Origin: Rachycentron canadum
Lineage: Eukaryota; Chordata; Actinopteri; Carangiformes; Rachycentridae
Direction of reading: 5' to 3'
Assembly: GCA_038496675.1 (NCBI GenBank)
Contig: CM076652.1
Span: 2,371,893-2,435,892, forward strand
DNA length: 64,000 nt
This document shows positions 37,770 through 49,640 of this stretch, one piece after another. The notes beneath the pieces were generated by a model. It made no database searches. It had not been told where the DNA came from and saw only the letters and a list, made by a program, of their open reading frames with translations. Numbering within the stretch: the stretch's first letter is position 1; each line of letters starts with the position of its first letter. The translations under genes were made by a program, and so were the position numbers.

Positions 37770-38226
37770 TTAAAGGTCCATACGGTCTAAAGGTAGATGT
37801 TAAAGGTCCATACGGTCTAAAGGTAGATGTTAAAGGTCCATACGGTCTAAAGGTAGATGTTAAAGGTCCATACAGTCTAAAGGTAGATGTTAAAGGTCCA
37901 TACGGTCTAAAGGTAGACCTCCATGTGGTCTTTGATTATAAAGCAGGTATAGATTAATATTAATACTGTGAAAGTATCAAAGGTCTAAGCAGAATTTCTG
38001 TAACTTTGTGATGTCACAACAAAGCAGTCATTGCCCTCAGCCACGCACCAGACACCGCCCACCTGGACCCACCATCTAACCTTACAGGATTTGGTGTTTA
38101 CCTGAAATCTGCCATATTTTAAAACGGTCAGCCAATCAGAAGAAAGGATTCAATTCTCTCTTCTGATTGGATATCAACAATTTAATAAAAAATAAGATTA
38201 CAGAAGTTAAAATATGGGAACTTTAA
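37770..38226 (+). mobile_element. R2 element, locus 2, with 5-unit minisatellite
   Basis: The array (37771-37920) leads to CTCCATGTGGTCTTTGATTA, GTGAAAGTATCAAAGGTCT, TTTGTGATGTCACAACAAAG, CACCTGGACCCACCATCTAA, TCAGCCAATCAGAAG...CTTCTGATTGG and a terminal AAAATATGGGAACTTTAAGG. Both outer ends carry forms of TTAAAGGTCC in inverted order. Confidence 0.85.
37771..37920 (+). repeat. 30-bp minisatellite, 5 units
   Basis: Five 30-bp units; four have the G form (TACGGTCTA) and one the A form (TACAGTCTA). The final unit passes directly into the R2 body (GTAGACCTCCATG). Confidence 0.97.
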
Positions 38227-38605
38227 GGTAATCATGTAATGGGACTGATTCACAGAGTTTATAAAGGCACTGGTATCAATAAACCTTATCAGTTTCCATC
38301 CCTTGTTTTTAAATTATTTCTGTTTGTATCATGAGAAAAAAGTAAAAAAGGTCTCAGAAACCTGTTTTCAAAATTTCAGCTCTAATATAATCATGTGTTC
38401 CTCTCGTTCTAGAAGTTGCTTCATGTCACATTTGAGTCTGAGGCCGATTACGTTTGACCAAAGTTCAGACGCCACCTCCACTAACTTAAACTTTATCAAC
38501 AAAGACACTGAAAACATCAGGTGAATTCTGGGTAGTGAAGTGGAGAATCACCGAGACTAGAAGCAGAGAGTGTATCTGTCAGACGATGTGTTTGTGTTCA
38601 CGCAC

Positions 38606-38742
38606 CAGGCAGGAGAAGGAGTCATTCATGCGGTGCTGCAGAGTGTGTTTCTGTAAGATGGTGAACAGGGCGGCGTGGTCGAAGCGACTGGGAGCTGCAG
38701 AGATTAGCCCCTCCACTCCCTGCCGCTGGGACGGGTCCAGGC
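38606..38742 (-). CDS. cadps2: CADPS2 exon: post-PH segment
   Basis: This 137-bp exon completes a Ser codon and reads LDPSQRQGVEGLISAAPS, then RFDHAALFTILQKHTLQHRM and NDSFSCL, ending on CTG before donor GTGCGT. The FDHA-LF---Q--TL-HR-NDS-SCL pattern is typical of CAPS proteins. The beginning of the exon is unusually divergent: mammalian paralogs have an HGMDEFIS motif where this exon has QGVEGLIS. The acceptor AG is at 38743-38744. Identification rests on the second half of the exon and on phase. Confidence 0.9.
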
Positions 38743-38934
38743 CTGAACAGGAAACAGAGAGAGACGAAGAAGATTTAAGGTCACACAACAAACACACAAA
38801 CGAAAGGTCATGAGCCTCAGAATCATCCACAATGAACCAAACTCCTCAGACGCCGAGATTTGACAGCAACATGGTGACCAGGCTGCCGTAAAATGACTTA
38901 ATGCTTAAGAGAAATCAGTTTCATATCAACTCTC

Positions 38935-39085
38935 CACTGGATTGACAGACTGTACCACCCAATCAGGATAGAGTACAGAGCAGGTCAGCTCCACCTTCTC
39001 CTCCAAAGATGGTTTCCGACAGACAAATTACCAACTGAGGGCTTAAACAGCAGCTCACAAACCGAGGGTGACGTCACGGTGGTTC
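38935..39085 (+). repeat. R1 dispersed repeat, copy g (fragment)
   Basis: GATTGACAGACTGTACCACC, CCTCCAAAGATGG, GACAGACAAATTACC and GTGACGTCACGG give the second half of R1. Confidence 0.8.
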
Positions 39086-39382
39086 AGAAGCCTTTGGCTG
39101 TTAAGAATTTTTTTAAATGTAAAACGTTGTAAAACTAAAGCTACAGTTGCGCTTCCACCAAGAAAAACAGGGCTGATTAGAGGATAAGGCATGTAGAGGA
39201 AAACCAAAGCAGAGTTCGTTGGAAGAAAGATTAAAGGAAAAAGAGAAAGTGAGAAACAACCGTGAAATCAAAACATGAAAGTGCTCCGTCTGCTAAACCA
39301 CAGCTAAAGAGGTGATACATAAATGTGCTCTGATTCACAATCATTCACGCCTCTGACTGAGCTCAGCAGTGAACTGGAGTGT

Positions 39383-39383
<1 letters not shown>

Positions 39384-39443
<60 letters not shown>
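39384..39443. repeat. (AC)30 microsatellite
   Basis: About thirty perfect AC dinucleotides. The poly-Val/Cys frame on the minus strand is an artefact. Confidence 0.97.
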
Positions 39444-39445
<2 letters not shown>

Positions 39446-41170
39446 TAGGACTACATTGGCAGTGTCAGCTCTCAGTGCTGTGGTTAATAGTTCCCACCTC
39501 GGTTGGCTACAGATCCTCTGTGAAGCCGTCGGTGCTCTCAGCTGACACAAACACTCGCCAACATGGTCAACGTGAGGAAAAACACTGGAAGTGACTCGAA
39601 CAAACAACAAACACATCAGAGATCAACTGCAGCGGGAGGATCAGGCTCCGTGAGCACAGCCCGCTTCCTGTTCATCAGCGCACACGATTGGTTGTTAGGG
39701 CTTAAAACCAGGAAATGCTTCAGAGACTCAAACCTCTGCCGATACCTGCGCCTGCTTCACACCGACCTTTACAGCAGCTGGACAGTAACACACCTGATCG
39801 ACAAACTGTTCGATGTGTTTTCATGGTCTTTTTGGTTTTCAGTCAATACACCAGAACTGAAGCTGAGTGGATTCTAACAGGAAAATAAAGATAATGGTTG
39901 GACTGAATTGACTGAGATGTTATCGACAACAGGACTCAACTGTACACAGTAAATCTGAATGTCTGAGGCTCCAAATCCCTTTGGTTCCTTTTTTTCAAAG
40001 ACTCTAAAACAACTGGCCAATGTTTCTCAAACAAGGGTAAATTGTGAATTAGTTTGGGACTATTTTCACGGGCGGATTAATCCACACTTAGTGTTCTAGT
40101 GAACATTTCTAACAGCTGGACAGTGTGTGTGTTCATGGCGATGAAGAAACACGTCAACCAGCGTAACAATGAGTCCCAGATGTGTTTTTAATAGTTTCTC
40201 CTCGCGGCTCGGCCATGTGGTGCCCGGAGCAGCCGACGATAACGAGGCTTTGGCCTCAGCGACGGAAAAATCAACAGAAAACAGGAGAAAGAAAAGGACC
40301 CGAAGAGGCGCAGAGCTTCCCAGCCTGAGCAAACCTGGGTTCATTTCCAGTCCTTTCAGGCCTTCCTGTTAATGGCCCCGCCAAATGAAAAGCCTAACAC
40401 TCTCCACTCTGCCTTTATTGTTGGGAGTACATTTCGGGATGGGAAGTTTCTGAGCGTGACACATGGCCCCACAAAAGACCAGGGCTCCTTGAAGAATGCC
40501 GGCGCCGTTTCCACGCCTGCTACGCCCGCGGCCTCGCGCCCGAGACGAGCATTAGTGATCGCTTTTTTATTAACGCTGCCATTTTGTTTTTGTGTGCACG
40601 CATAGAAGCCCGCAAGGACTCTCAGACATTTGTGTTTCGAACCCCCCCCCCACCCCTCCTTCTCTCCTCCCTCCTCCTCTCTTTGTCGCTTTTGTCCAAA
40701 CGAGAAAAAAAAGACAGCAAAAGTGAAATCTTCACAATCAACTTCCAATCAACGCTCCTCTCCTTTTCTTCCCGTCTTTTCTTCTGACTCTCCCACTTTT
40801 CTGTCCCTGGTTGCCCTTTGGCTCCCGTGGCCTGCTTTCCCTCTGTCTAATTCCGATGTAGGTCATTTTACATTCGTTACCTCCAAAATATGGGCTTGAC
40901 CTTAATGTAATTTGGAGAGAAGACGGAGTGAAGGAGGACCCTAAAGAAAACGAGACAAAGAGATATAGATTAGTGCTGATAAGAGGAGGGGGGAGGAGGG
41001 GGGGAGTATTGATTGGGGGACAGACGGCGGAGGAGTGATGTTGATCCGTGTCAAGTCCAACTTTCAGCTATTATCTGCTGGGTGTGTGTGTGTTAAAGAG
41101 GAGGGGGGAGTGTGTGAATGAGTGTGTGACAGAAAATATGGATGGATGTCACCACTCCTGGCACAGATGG

Positions 41171-41536
41171 TGTGTGTGTGTGTGTGTGTGTTTCTTCACT
41201 TTGTATTTGTCCGATCAGTGTCTCATCACTTTGACGTTCACAGACAGATTTCTGTTTTCGACATTAACCTTAAAAAACATTCTCTGGTTTAGTTTAGTCT
41301 CAGATTAATAAATCTAATCCATCAAGATTTTAGTCACTGGTGTTAAAACAAGTGTGGTTTAAAACAGCAACATAGTGAAATGCAGCTACCAGAGAGCATC
41401 TCAGATGGTTTTACTAGGTTCTTCACAGACAGACACTGGATTACATTCTTCCTACACGTCTCCTGTTACACGAGTGCATTTAAAGCCAGAGTGGGAAAAG
41501 TAGACCACACCACCAACAATGGAAAAGTACTATTTA
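41171..41536 (+). repeat. R3 repeat, plus-strand copy
   Basis: It starts in a GT tract, then TTTCTTCACTTTG, CAGATTTCTGTTTTCGACAT, AACAAGTGTGGTTTAAAACA and GGAAAAGTACTATTTA. It is almost identical to the reverse complement of 55402-55762. The short peptide MQLPESISDGFTRFF is shared by both copies but has no recognised homolog. Confidence 0.9.
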
Positions 41537-44386
41537 AAGGAGTAGATTATTACTATGACTGAAAAATACAGGTTATAATCAATATCAGAGATATTGTGTT
41601 CATGAAAATTGTAACTAACTTAATAATAACTTGAGAACATTGTCCTGCTAAGGTACATGTAACTATATGTTTACATGTAAACACAAGTATTAGTCTGAAC
41701 AACCAAGGCTGTAAACTCTGAGACCTCTGATCTGAAACTGGATTATTACATCATTATTACATCAACTCCACTCATATCTCCAGACAAAGCACTTATCTCC
41801 CAGTGTTACACCAACAACCATAACTTCAGCTGTAAAAACAGAAACAAAACAGCCTTTATCTTGGGAAATACTAACACACAGCACACAAAACACCAAGTCT
41901 CTAACCGATCTGTTGCATGATGGGTGACGCAGGTCGCGAGATTTTCACAAGGACGAAGAATTACTGGAATGAAAAGTACAATTTCTAGAAGGTTTTTGTT
42001 TGACTGTCCATCCTGACTCTTTTACTGTAACTGAAGAGAACTGAAGGTATCAACTGTGATTTGTTCTTTGTAAAAGATCTTAGTATCATATTTATAACGT
42101 GTGTGTTGAGGTGGGAGGGTGAGGGTTATTTTCTGAGCTCAATCTCCCCATATCCATCTCGCCTGGGCTGCATTGGTATCGTCACAGCAACAGTCACATC
42201 TATGTGACATCCTGCTCTGAGAGGTGGTGGCGGGCGCTGATGGCAGGTTATTGATGCAGACGAAGAGGAGGAGGAGGGCTAGAGAAGAGCGTTTCAGTTT
42301 CAGGTGCACCGGGCTGAGAGATGTGACTTGATCTGCCTGTCAGAGCACGGCGGTGACGGCGTCAGGGCGAGCAGAGACGAAGATGTGGACGGACAAGCCC
42401 ATCAGCCTCCGTCTGGCTGAGCGAGGCGCGTCGCAGCACAGAGCTTAAACGGACAAACTCAACTCCGGGGGGAGGGAAGGGCGTACAAAAAGTTTGAGAG
42501 AAGCACATGAACGCATCCTCAGCTGTTCTGCTGCGTTTGAGGGCACCACTGAAGGTTAAGACGAAAGGACAGTTGGGACGTCTCCTCAGGATCATCCCCG
42601 CTGTCAAACTGACCACCTGCCTCTTCAAAAACACAACTGACAGGTGTAAACAGCTCCAAAAAAACACCTTTAGGAGTGAGCCTCGACCCCCAACCGGCCC
42701 GTCTGTGGACGGTGAGGACGGGTGTCACGGTCTGTTTTATAAAAGTGGATTTCAGGTCAAAAGGTCACAGCCAAAAGTCCCCGCAGCCCTCGGCGTTTTC
42801 CACTTGTTTGGGCTTTGTGGGTCGTTTGAACGTCGGCCTGTTCGATTCTTGTTTACGTCTTGTTCACTGCGGGCGACAGGAAGTGATTTCTGCTGGAGTT
42901 TCTTTAGCAAACTCAGACTTGTCCTTTTCTTCAGAGTTTCCACTTTTCAGAGGTGAGAACGTCACGAAAGACCAGCAGCTGAAATCTGATCATGAAGCAG
43001 CAAAACCTCTTCTGAGCCTGCACCAAGACAAAGGCCTGGTTCTGATTTAAGAAAATCAAAAGGTTTTTTTTTTTTAAACTTTGATTTTTATCTTTTCTCT
43101 TCTCTTACAGAGCTTCTTCTTTTCTGAAATCATGTCTCTAAACTGTAAATATTCCTGTTCCTTCAGCTGATGAAATGAAAGCAGGACGCAGGATTTTATA
43201 CCATGTGAATATGATGAAGATGAGACACGCAGCCTTCACACTTATCTGCGTGATAAAGAGATAACTTGTGTTATTTATTTTTCTTAGAGCTGTTTTAACT
43301 GTAATCTTTGGATGGGTATGAGGCAACATGAACGTTTACAGTCACCATGGCCACAGGTGTCGTTATCTTATAGCTTTGCTCATCTATGAACAAGGAAGGA
43401 AGGAAATTTGACAATATACAATACAACATTTTCTGTCACTTGCCATATATTTGTCATAAATTTCAGAGAAGTGCTGAGTGATACAAGTGAATCTTCATCT
43501 GACTCTAATGGAAAAATTGTCTCAAAACTGTGCCAACAAAATGCAAATGCAAAAAAATTGATTCACAAATGTCTGTTTGAAAGTTGAGGAAGGATTTTGG
43601 TCTCTGGGTCTTCAGCTCTCAGAGAAACAAGTTTATTAAATGAGAAGCTGACGATGACAGGTCCCATGATCCCACGGTATTTTATGACATCACCAAACGC
43701 CATCTTCTGTTATTGTTTTGATTTAGAGTATTAAAGAGGAATTGACACTCGAGGATATAACGCAAAATATTAACTTTCACACTGAGACAGAATGATTTAA
43801 ATATGGGTAATGTTTAGCCAAAATAAATCCAGATACAAGCACATAAATACAGATATAAAGTTGGTTTAATGCTTTATGTTGAACTGAAATCATTTATTTT
43901 TATAAATGTAGCGTAAGAAACAAGACCTAAAGTCTGATGATCTCATTTAAACCAAACCACCTTCTGCCCCTCAAACAATTATCATAAACATCATCTCTGG
44001 CCTTCAGTCGTCAGCTTAGAAACACCTGTAAAATGTCCTATCAACAGTAGAAAACAGCACTGACAGAAGAAGGAAACAATTATTAACTCATTTAAAAGCA
44101 GAGATGAAATTTGTGGTGTTGGATTGAGATCCAGCTGTTCATGGTGAACGTCTGTGTGAGAGCTATTTTTGGTCTGTGGTGTGAGTGGAAACGCCTCTGG
44201 TGCCATTGATTTCATGTCCTTTTATCTTTAAATTCATATCCTGAATAAAAACACTGTAAACCAGAATAACCAAATAAAACTTCAACACAGAAAGTTCCAC
44301 ACATGTTTGTGTTGTTCTAGAGCTGATTTGAAGTTTCTCTCTTTATCTGATCTGAGTTCTGCTCATTCTTTGGAGCAGTAATGATG

Positions 44387-44697
44387 AAAAATCAGCTCCA
44401 AAGCCTCTAATGCTCTAAATATCTTATTGTCCATGTCTCTCTGTCTTTATTCTGTCACTACAATAAACTCAGAGCAACTTCTCCTCACTCTGAGATCAGA
44501 AAAATACAGGATTGATCCCATTGACTTTGGCTACAAGCAGCTGACAGCTAGGCCTCTGAAGGAGACACTCTGATTGGCTGTGACATCACCTACTGGAGCC
44601 AATAGGAGTGTCCCGTGTAGAGACGTGACTCCAGACGTCACTATCAAAGATGGAGGATGAGAATGGATGGATAAACACACAGAAGTAAAGCAGCAGT
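44387..44697 (+). repeat. R4 repeat, first copy
   Basis: AAAATCAGCTCCAAAGCCTC through CTTATTGTCCATGTCTCTCT and GATTGGCTGTGACATCACC to GGATAAACACACAGAAGTAA. It is almost identical and in the same orientation as 58943-59250. The GATTGGCTGTGACATCA part resembles boxes in R1 and R2 but the rest is distinct. Confidence 0.9.
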
Positions 44698-45630
44698 TAG
44701 GTTTAAGACATAATCAATGGAACCAAACCTCAGCTAACACAGACCAACCACGACTCCTGGAGCGATTACGTTTCCTACACAACTTTTATGCAGTTGCAGT
44801 TTAGTTGTGAACTAAACTGAACTAAACTCAACTACACAGGGTTTGAAGTAGAGAACATCATCATCATCATCATCTTCATCATAATATTAGCTTTATCATT
44901 CCTTTCAGATTTGATTTTCTTAGCTGGAGTTTGATGATTATTTTCACGTCCATGCAAATAACAGGAGCTCATTGGTTCTCGAGCCCCAGGCTTCAGGCAG
45001 AACATCAGAATCTATATCTGCACCATTGAACATAAAAGGCTTGTTCAGCACAGAGCTGCAGGACCATGATATGAAAGAATCTCAGGTTTTTGATAAGTGC
45101 TAAACAATAGGAAGAGCTGATCCCTGAACACAGAGGCAGAAAATTCACATTCAGCTCAGGAACAACAATAACCATCGGCCGCCTGCCTGTTGTGTGCGAG
45201 TCGTCCACGTGTAAACAGCTTCATTATTTGCTGTCACGCACCCAGTCAATAAAATCTGCCGCCGCCTGCTCGCTCTTTGTGCTCGGAGATGCATCCAAAG
45301 ACACAAAGACGGACAAAGGAGAGATGCTGCGTCTCTGCTCTCATTGTTTCACCTGTTCGCTCCCAGTTACCAACATTCAGACGCAGGAGAAAAGCTCGTT
45401 TGTGCAGCGATTTCCACAACGTGGAGACAGGAGGAGAATGATTTCATTAATGTTAAATGACCTGTCCTTGTGTGTGTGTGGTTGCGTGAAAGCATGTCAG
45501 TGTGTACACATTCAATCATTAGTGTTATTTAACCTCCGCCTTTCATTTTTCATGAGCAGAGATGAAGATGCAGGTTCACCGACACGATCGTTATTAAAGC
45601 GAGAACAACTTTCTGTCAAACCCATTACAT

Positions 45631-45764
<134 letters not shown>

Positions 45765-46034
45765 CGGCACTTAGCACCCAGTTAAGAGCTATTTCAGGGA
45801 CACCTTCTATTTCCACCTGCAAACAGCATGTCAGCACCTCTCGCCATTAACTCCTCAATCTCTCCCATTAAACGCTAACGAGCGGCGCGAACAACGGACC
45901 GCCGCTGCACCAAATTACACAAATACTGCCGTAATCAGCTCTCAGTGTGAAGCTCTTCATGTCACAATGCTCGGGCCCCGAGAGGAGGCGGCGGCCTGAG
46001 CCGGCCGAGCACGCTCACACCGACGCCCTCCTCA

Positions 46035-46432
46035 CGCGGATAATAAATGAAATGATTTGAAGATGAAGAGGAGGAGGGAGGGGTGCGAAAAGGAAACAAG
46101 GAGAGCATGTGTAGGGGCAAAGACATGATATTACACAAGTTTAGAGGAAAGAAAGAACAGATGAGAGGAGGAAGGGAGAGGTTAGAAAAATAAGAATTGT
46201 CCAAAAAATGACAAGTGGATCCACGTTTTGTTTATCAGCGATGGACAAACGCGGCAAGAAGAGGAAGTGAAGAAGACAGGAAAGGAAAGAAGAAGGAATG
46301 TAGAGAGGTGAAGAAAAGGAAGAATAACAGGAGAGGAAATTAAGACAGGAAGCAGGAAGGAGGAGAGGAAGAAACTAAATGGAGTAAGGAAAGGAGGCAT
46401 GAATGACAGGAAAAGAAGGCAAGAGACACAAT
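46035..46432 (+). repeat. Purine-rich tract
   Basis: About 400 bp that is mostly A and G on the plus strand (GAAGAGGAGGAGGG, GGAAAGAAGAAGG, GGAGGAGAGGAAG), similar in kind to 5655-6196. Confidence 0.75.
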
Positions 46433-46944
46433 GTGTGTAGTATTGAAGGGAGTGTCCCTCTTTCTCTTCATCCCTTTCTCTCATTTCTACCATCCCTTCT
46501 TCCCTTGTGTGTTTTCTGTCTCTCAGCAGCAAAACCTGCACGAAGCTAAACTGCTTCGATTCACCTCCCACTGTGTGTGTGTGTCTGTGTGTCTGTGTGT
46601 GTGTGTGTCTGCAACCAACAAACAAACTGAAAACAAATCAAAAACCCCTCATAAGTTCAGTCTGTCTGTCTCTGTCTGCAGTGGAGGACAGTTCCACTGT
46701 TTTCTATGGAGTATTTTTATTAAAACAAAAAAAAAGGGATAAAAAAAAAATAGAGATGGGAAAGAAAAAGGGGGAGAAGACACAAGAGAGAAAGTCTCTA
46801 TTGATGAATTTGGCTATTTGGCTTAAAGTACTGAGGAGGCCACAAGCACCTCTCTCAAAAACCTGTGTGTAACATTGTAAATGTTAAAAATACAGTAAAT
46901 AATGTTTCAATAAAGGTGAGAATCACTGTTCGTAACAGAGGACG

Positions 46945-47505
46945 TTGACTCTGGGTCTGTGAAGTGAAGCCAACGCTGAAGAGCCTCAAACCTTCATTCT
47001 CTCTAATGACCATCAGGGGGCGACTCCACTGGTTGTTAAAGAAGTCAGATTGTATTGAAGTCTATGGGAAAATGTCCCTACTTCTCCTTGATTTATTAGC
47101 TCAGTAAACGTTTTCCTAATGAGTTTATGGTCTCAGTCTCTAGTTTCAAGTTTTCAATACAACATGATGTTTGTTTTTTTAAATGATGGTCCATTTAGAG
47201 GAAAATAGACCATCCAAATATCATATTTCTTCTGATTTCAAAAAACCAAGATGGCTGACAAGTAAATTACAAACTGGAGGTTTCAAATTAGGGGGTGTGG
47301 CTACTGTATGATTGACAGACTGTACCACCCAATCAGGATAAAGTACAGAGCAGGTCAGCTCCACCCCTCACTCCTCCTCAGCTCCACCTTCTCCTCCAAA
47401 TATGGTTTCTTCTGGTTTAAAAAAAAAAAAAACAAGATGTCCGACAGACAAATTACAAACTGGAGGTTTCAAAACAGCAGCTCACCAACCAACAGGTGAT
47501 GCCAG
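46945..47505 (+). repeat. R1 dispersed repeat, copy h (next to a splice donor)
   Basis: It begins GTTGACTCTGGGTCTGTGAA and runs through all R1 blocks to CAACAGGTGATGCC. A partly duplicated segment (CAAGATGGCTGACAAGTAAA at 47248, then CAAGATGTCCGACAGAC at 47432) suggests internal rearrangement. Its end lies about 35 bp from the start of the coding exon at 47540, on the donor side. Confidence 0.88.
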
Positions 47506-47539
47506 GGAAAAATTAAAAACATTGAGGACCAGAACCTAC

Positions 47540-47740
47540 TGATGGGAGACGCTGGTTTCTGAATCCCTCCCCTGTGGTTTGTGGTTTTGTTCTGCAGTGG
47601 TGGGACTGGTTTGTACGACTGCCCGGTGGCCCGGTACATGGCCTGGACCCACAGCACCCGGTCCTGCTCATCATCACAGGCGAACATCACCAGGTCGCCC
47701 TCCTTCACCGCGTTAAAAAACACCCGGCCGCCCTGCAGAC
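47540..47740 (-). CDS. cadps2: CADPS2 exon: end of PH domain and linker
   Basis: This 201-bp exon reads GLQGGRVFFNAVKEGDLVMF, then ACDDEQDRVLWVQAMYRATG and QSYKPVPPLQ, completing the C-terminal helix of the PH domain. A divergent linker follows (NKTTNHRGGIQKPASPI) with one base left over. I placed the donor at GTAGGT (47539) because it leaves the single base the next exon needs; reading on one codon would use no compatible donor. The intron to the upstream exon is only 161 bp. Repeat R1 copy h ends about 35 bp past the donor. Confidence 0.88.
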
Positions 47741-47901
47741 CTGAGGAAGAGGAGGGTCGGTGAGAAGAGAGACTTATTTACATGTTTTGTACATTTTCTG
47801 CCGAGCAGATTTTGTCAGATGGCCCATTAAAGCTTGTTGCCTCTATAATGTGTGGTGTCACAGCGTAGAGCCCTGTGTGGTGTCAGCTCAGGTGTGTCTA
47901 C
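47741..47901 (-). other. 161-bp intron
   Basis: Short intron with GT-AG borders between two PH-domain exons; no internal feature is visible. Confidence 0.9.
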
Positions 47902-48010
47902 CTGGCTGAGGGTCGCAGTAGTCCACTGTATAGCCCTCCAGCTGCATCAGCTCCTGAGGCTCCGCCTTCTTCTCCCTGTAGCTGCACATGGCGAACGTGT
48001 ACTGACTCAC
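47902..48010 (-). CDS. cadps2: CADPS2 exon: PH-domain core
   Basis: This 109-bp exon reads VSQYTFAMCSYREKKAEPQE, then LMQLEGYTVDYCDPQP, and ends one base into a Gly codon. The YREKK cluster corresponds to the basic residues reported as needed for PI(4,5)P2 binding in CAPS PH domains. ELMQLEGYTVDY is CADPS2-like. A Cys follows TVDY where the mammalian proteins, as I recall them, have Thr. The donor is GTAGAC at 47901, slightly weaker than the other donors here. Confidence 0.93.
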
Positions 48011-49573
48011 CTGCAGGACAAAGACACACACTGAACTGATGAACCACAACTCACGGCGCACTTCAGGAGCACGACATTTCCAAAGCCCTTTTTTTTCCCG
48101 CCATTGAAGGATTGGTCTCATTGGTTCAGAGTTTCAGCTGTTGACGCCTCAAATCTGGAAATTTCTGCTGTAATAATAGTGAACAGTCTCTTCTTTACAC
48201 ATCCAGCAGTCACAGAACAACATTATCGTTCGTTTGGAGGAAACATAGTGAGTCTAAGTCCAGTGGTCCGTCTCTTTTAGCTCTGTGTTTGGTCTCCACC
48301 AGCTCCAGAGGGAAACATCTGGCTGTTTAGCTGCTATTGCTGCTGGAGTGAAGTTGTGTCCAGACGGATAAACAGTGAGCTGAAGCTCAGTGAAGCTGCA
48401 CATTCAGATGATAATTCATTGTAGCTTCGTCACTAACGGCAGCATCTTCTAACAATATAATTTATTATGGTAACTAGAAAAAAATACCATGTGGTTGTCA
48501 AACTATTATTTAAATTGTGTCATAATTACTGTATGAATTCTTGGGTAATCTTGTGAGATCGTAACGACCTTTGATCCGTTCATCTCTGAGTCCAAGAAAA
48601 CGTTTGTTGTAGATGTGATGAAATTCCCGCTGCAGTTCCTGTTATTGAAACAACCACGGCCTTGAACTTTGGTGGTCAACTTTGACCTTTGGCCACCAAA
48701 ATCTACTCAGTTCCAATTTTTATTTGCTCTAAATCTGAAGGACAGACACGACAAGACACGTCAGGCTTTGTAAAGTAAAATCTGTGTCAAATTGAATAAA
48801 TTCCCTCGAATTGCTCCTGGGATATTGTGATCAGTTGAATGAGATGGTACATGGAGACAGATGGTCCTGAAAACATAACGTCTCTCTTTACATAAAACAA
48901 ACATCAGGTGTTTCACTTCGCACAAACATCATGGTTGTTCAAATAAAGTTGGAACTTGTGAAACAGGTTGAAAATAATTTTAAAGCAGTAGCATCAAAGT
49001 AAAATATAAATGATCATCAATTACAGATGCAATGAGATCATTTAACAAAGATATTTTTATTTAAACGTCTCTTTGCTCTGTCTGAACAACAATTTCTCCA
49101 GAAGTACAAGAACAGCTGAGATGGGAAAGTGTGAAAGAGACTTTCAGAAACTAAAACTTAATTAACTTTGCTTCGACAGGACTCTTGTGTTTAAATGAGA
49201 TGTAAAAACCTTTCAAATCGAGGGGCTGATTTGAGATCATTTTATTTAACAACCTTTAATTGCTTTTTTAAAAAATTTTTTTATCTTTCCCTCTTTCAAC
49301 TGCTGCCCTGCTGCAAAAATCAGTGTTTGAAAGAGATGCCTCAGTTTTTTGTGAAGGCTGAGTTTTGGATCTAATGCATTTTACACACAAAAACTTCAGT
49401 TTAATGAGTTATTTCATATTTTTACTTTGGTGCAGTAACAGTTCATTCATATCAGTTTGCTGCTGTGGACTCGTCTCTTTCTTTCTTTTAAACCTGAAGC
49501 ACCTCTGATATTAAAACACAGTCTAACAAATTAATCTGAGATCAATAGATGTCACCTGGTCTCAGTTTCTTAC
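48011..49573 (-). other. 1.6-kb intron
   Basis: AT-rich unique sequence. I find no repeat, RNA or open frame worth reporting. Confidence 0.75.
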
Positions 49574-49640
49574 CTGAACCAGAACAAAATATCTTCTTTT
49601 CCAGCGTTTCCAGACTCTTTGTCCCAGAGCGTAAAGGTAC
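49574..49640 (-). CDS. cadps2: CADPS2 micro-exon: first PH-domain strands
   Basis: This 67-bp exon is too short to appear as an open frame of its own. Its first base completes the Gly codon from the upstream exon. It then reads YLYALGQRVWKRWKRRYFVL and VQ, stopping exactly at CAG before donor GTAAG. It supplies the basic first strands of the PH domain (WKRWKRR), which by family knowledge face acidic phosphoinositides. The acceptor AG is at 49641-49642. Phase and sequence both fit the neighbouring exons. Confidence 0.92.

Larger units (their letters stand above)
30040..38605 (-). other. 8.6-kb intron
   Basis: It holds an AC microsatellite (30801-30870), an L2-like fragment (31060-31165), R1 copy f (31255-31450), a Tc1 fragment (33282-33546), a GA tract (36940-36972) and R2 locus 2 (37770-38226). 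The GC-rich, pyrimidine-rich section 32200-32760 and the stretches 33560-36930 and 36980-37760 contain no gene or repeat that I recognise. Confidence 0.65.

Noticed and set aside
42507..42956. 149-codon plus-strand open frame, with overlapping frames on both strands
   Set aside because: No recognisable domain, no family match, and overlapping open frames in several phases reflect GC content rather than coding. It lies inside a CADPS2 intron without splice context that I could support.
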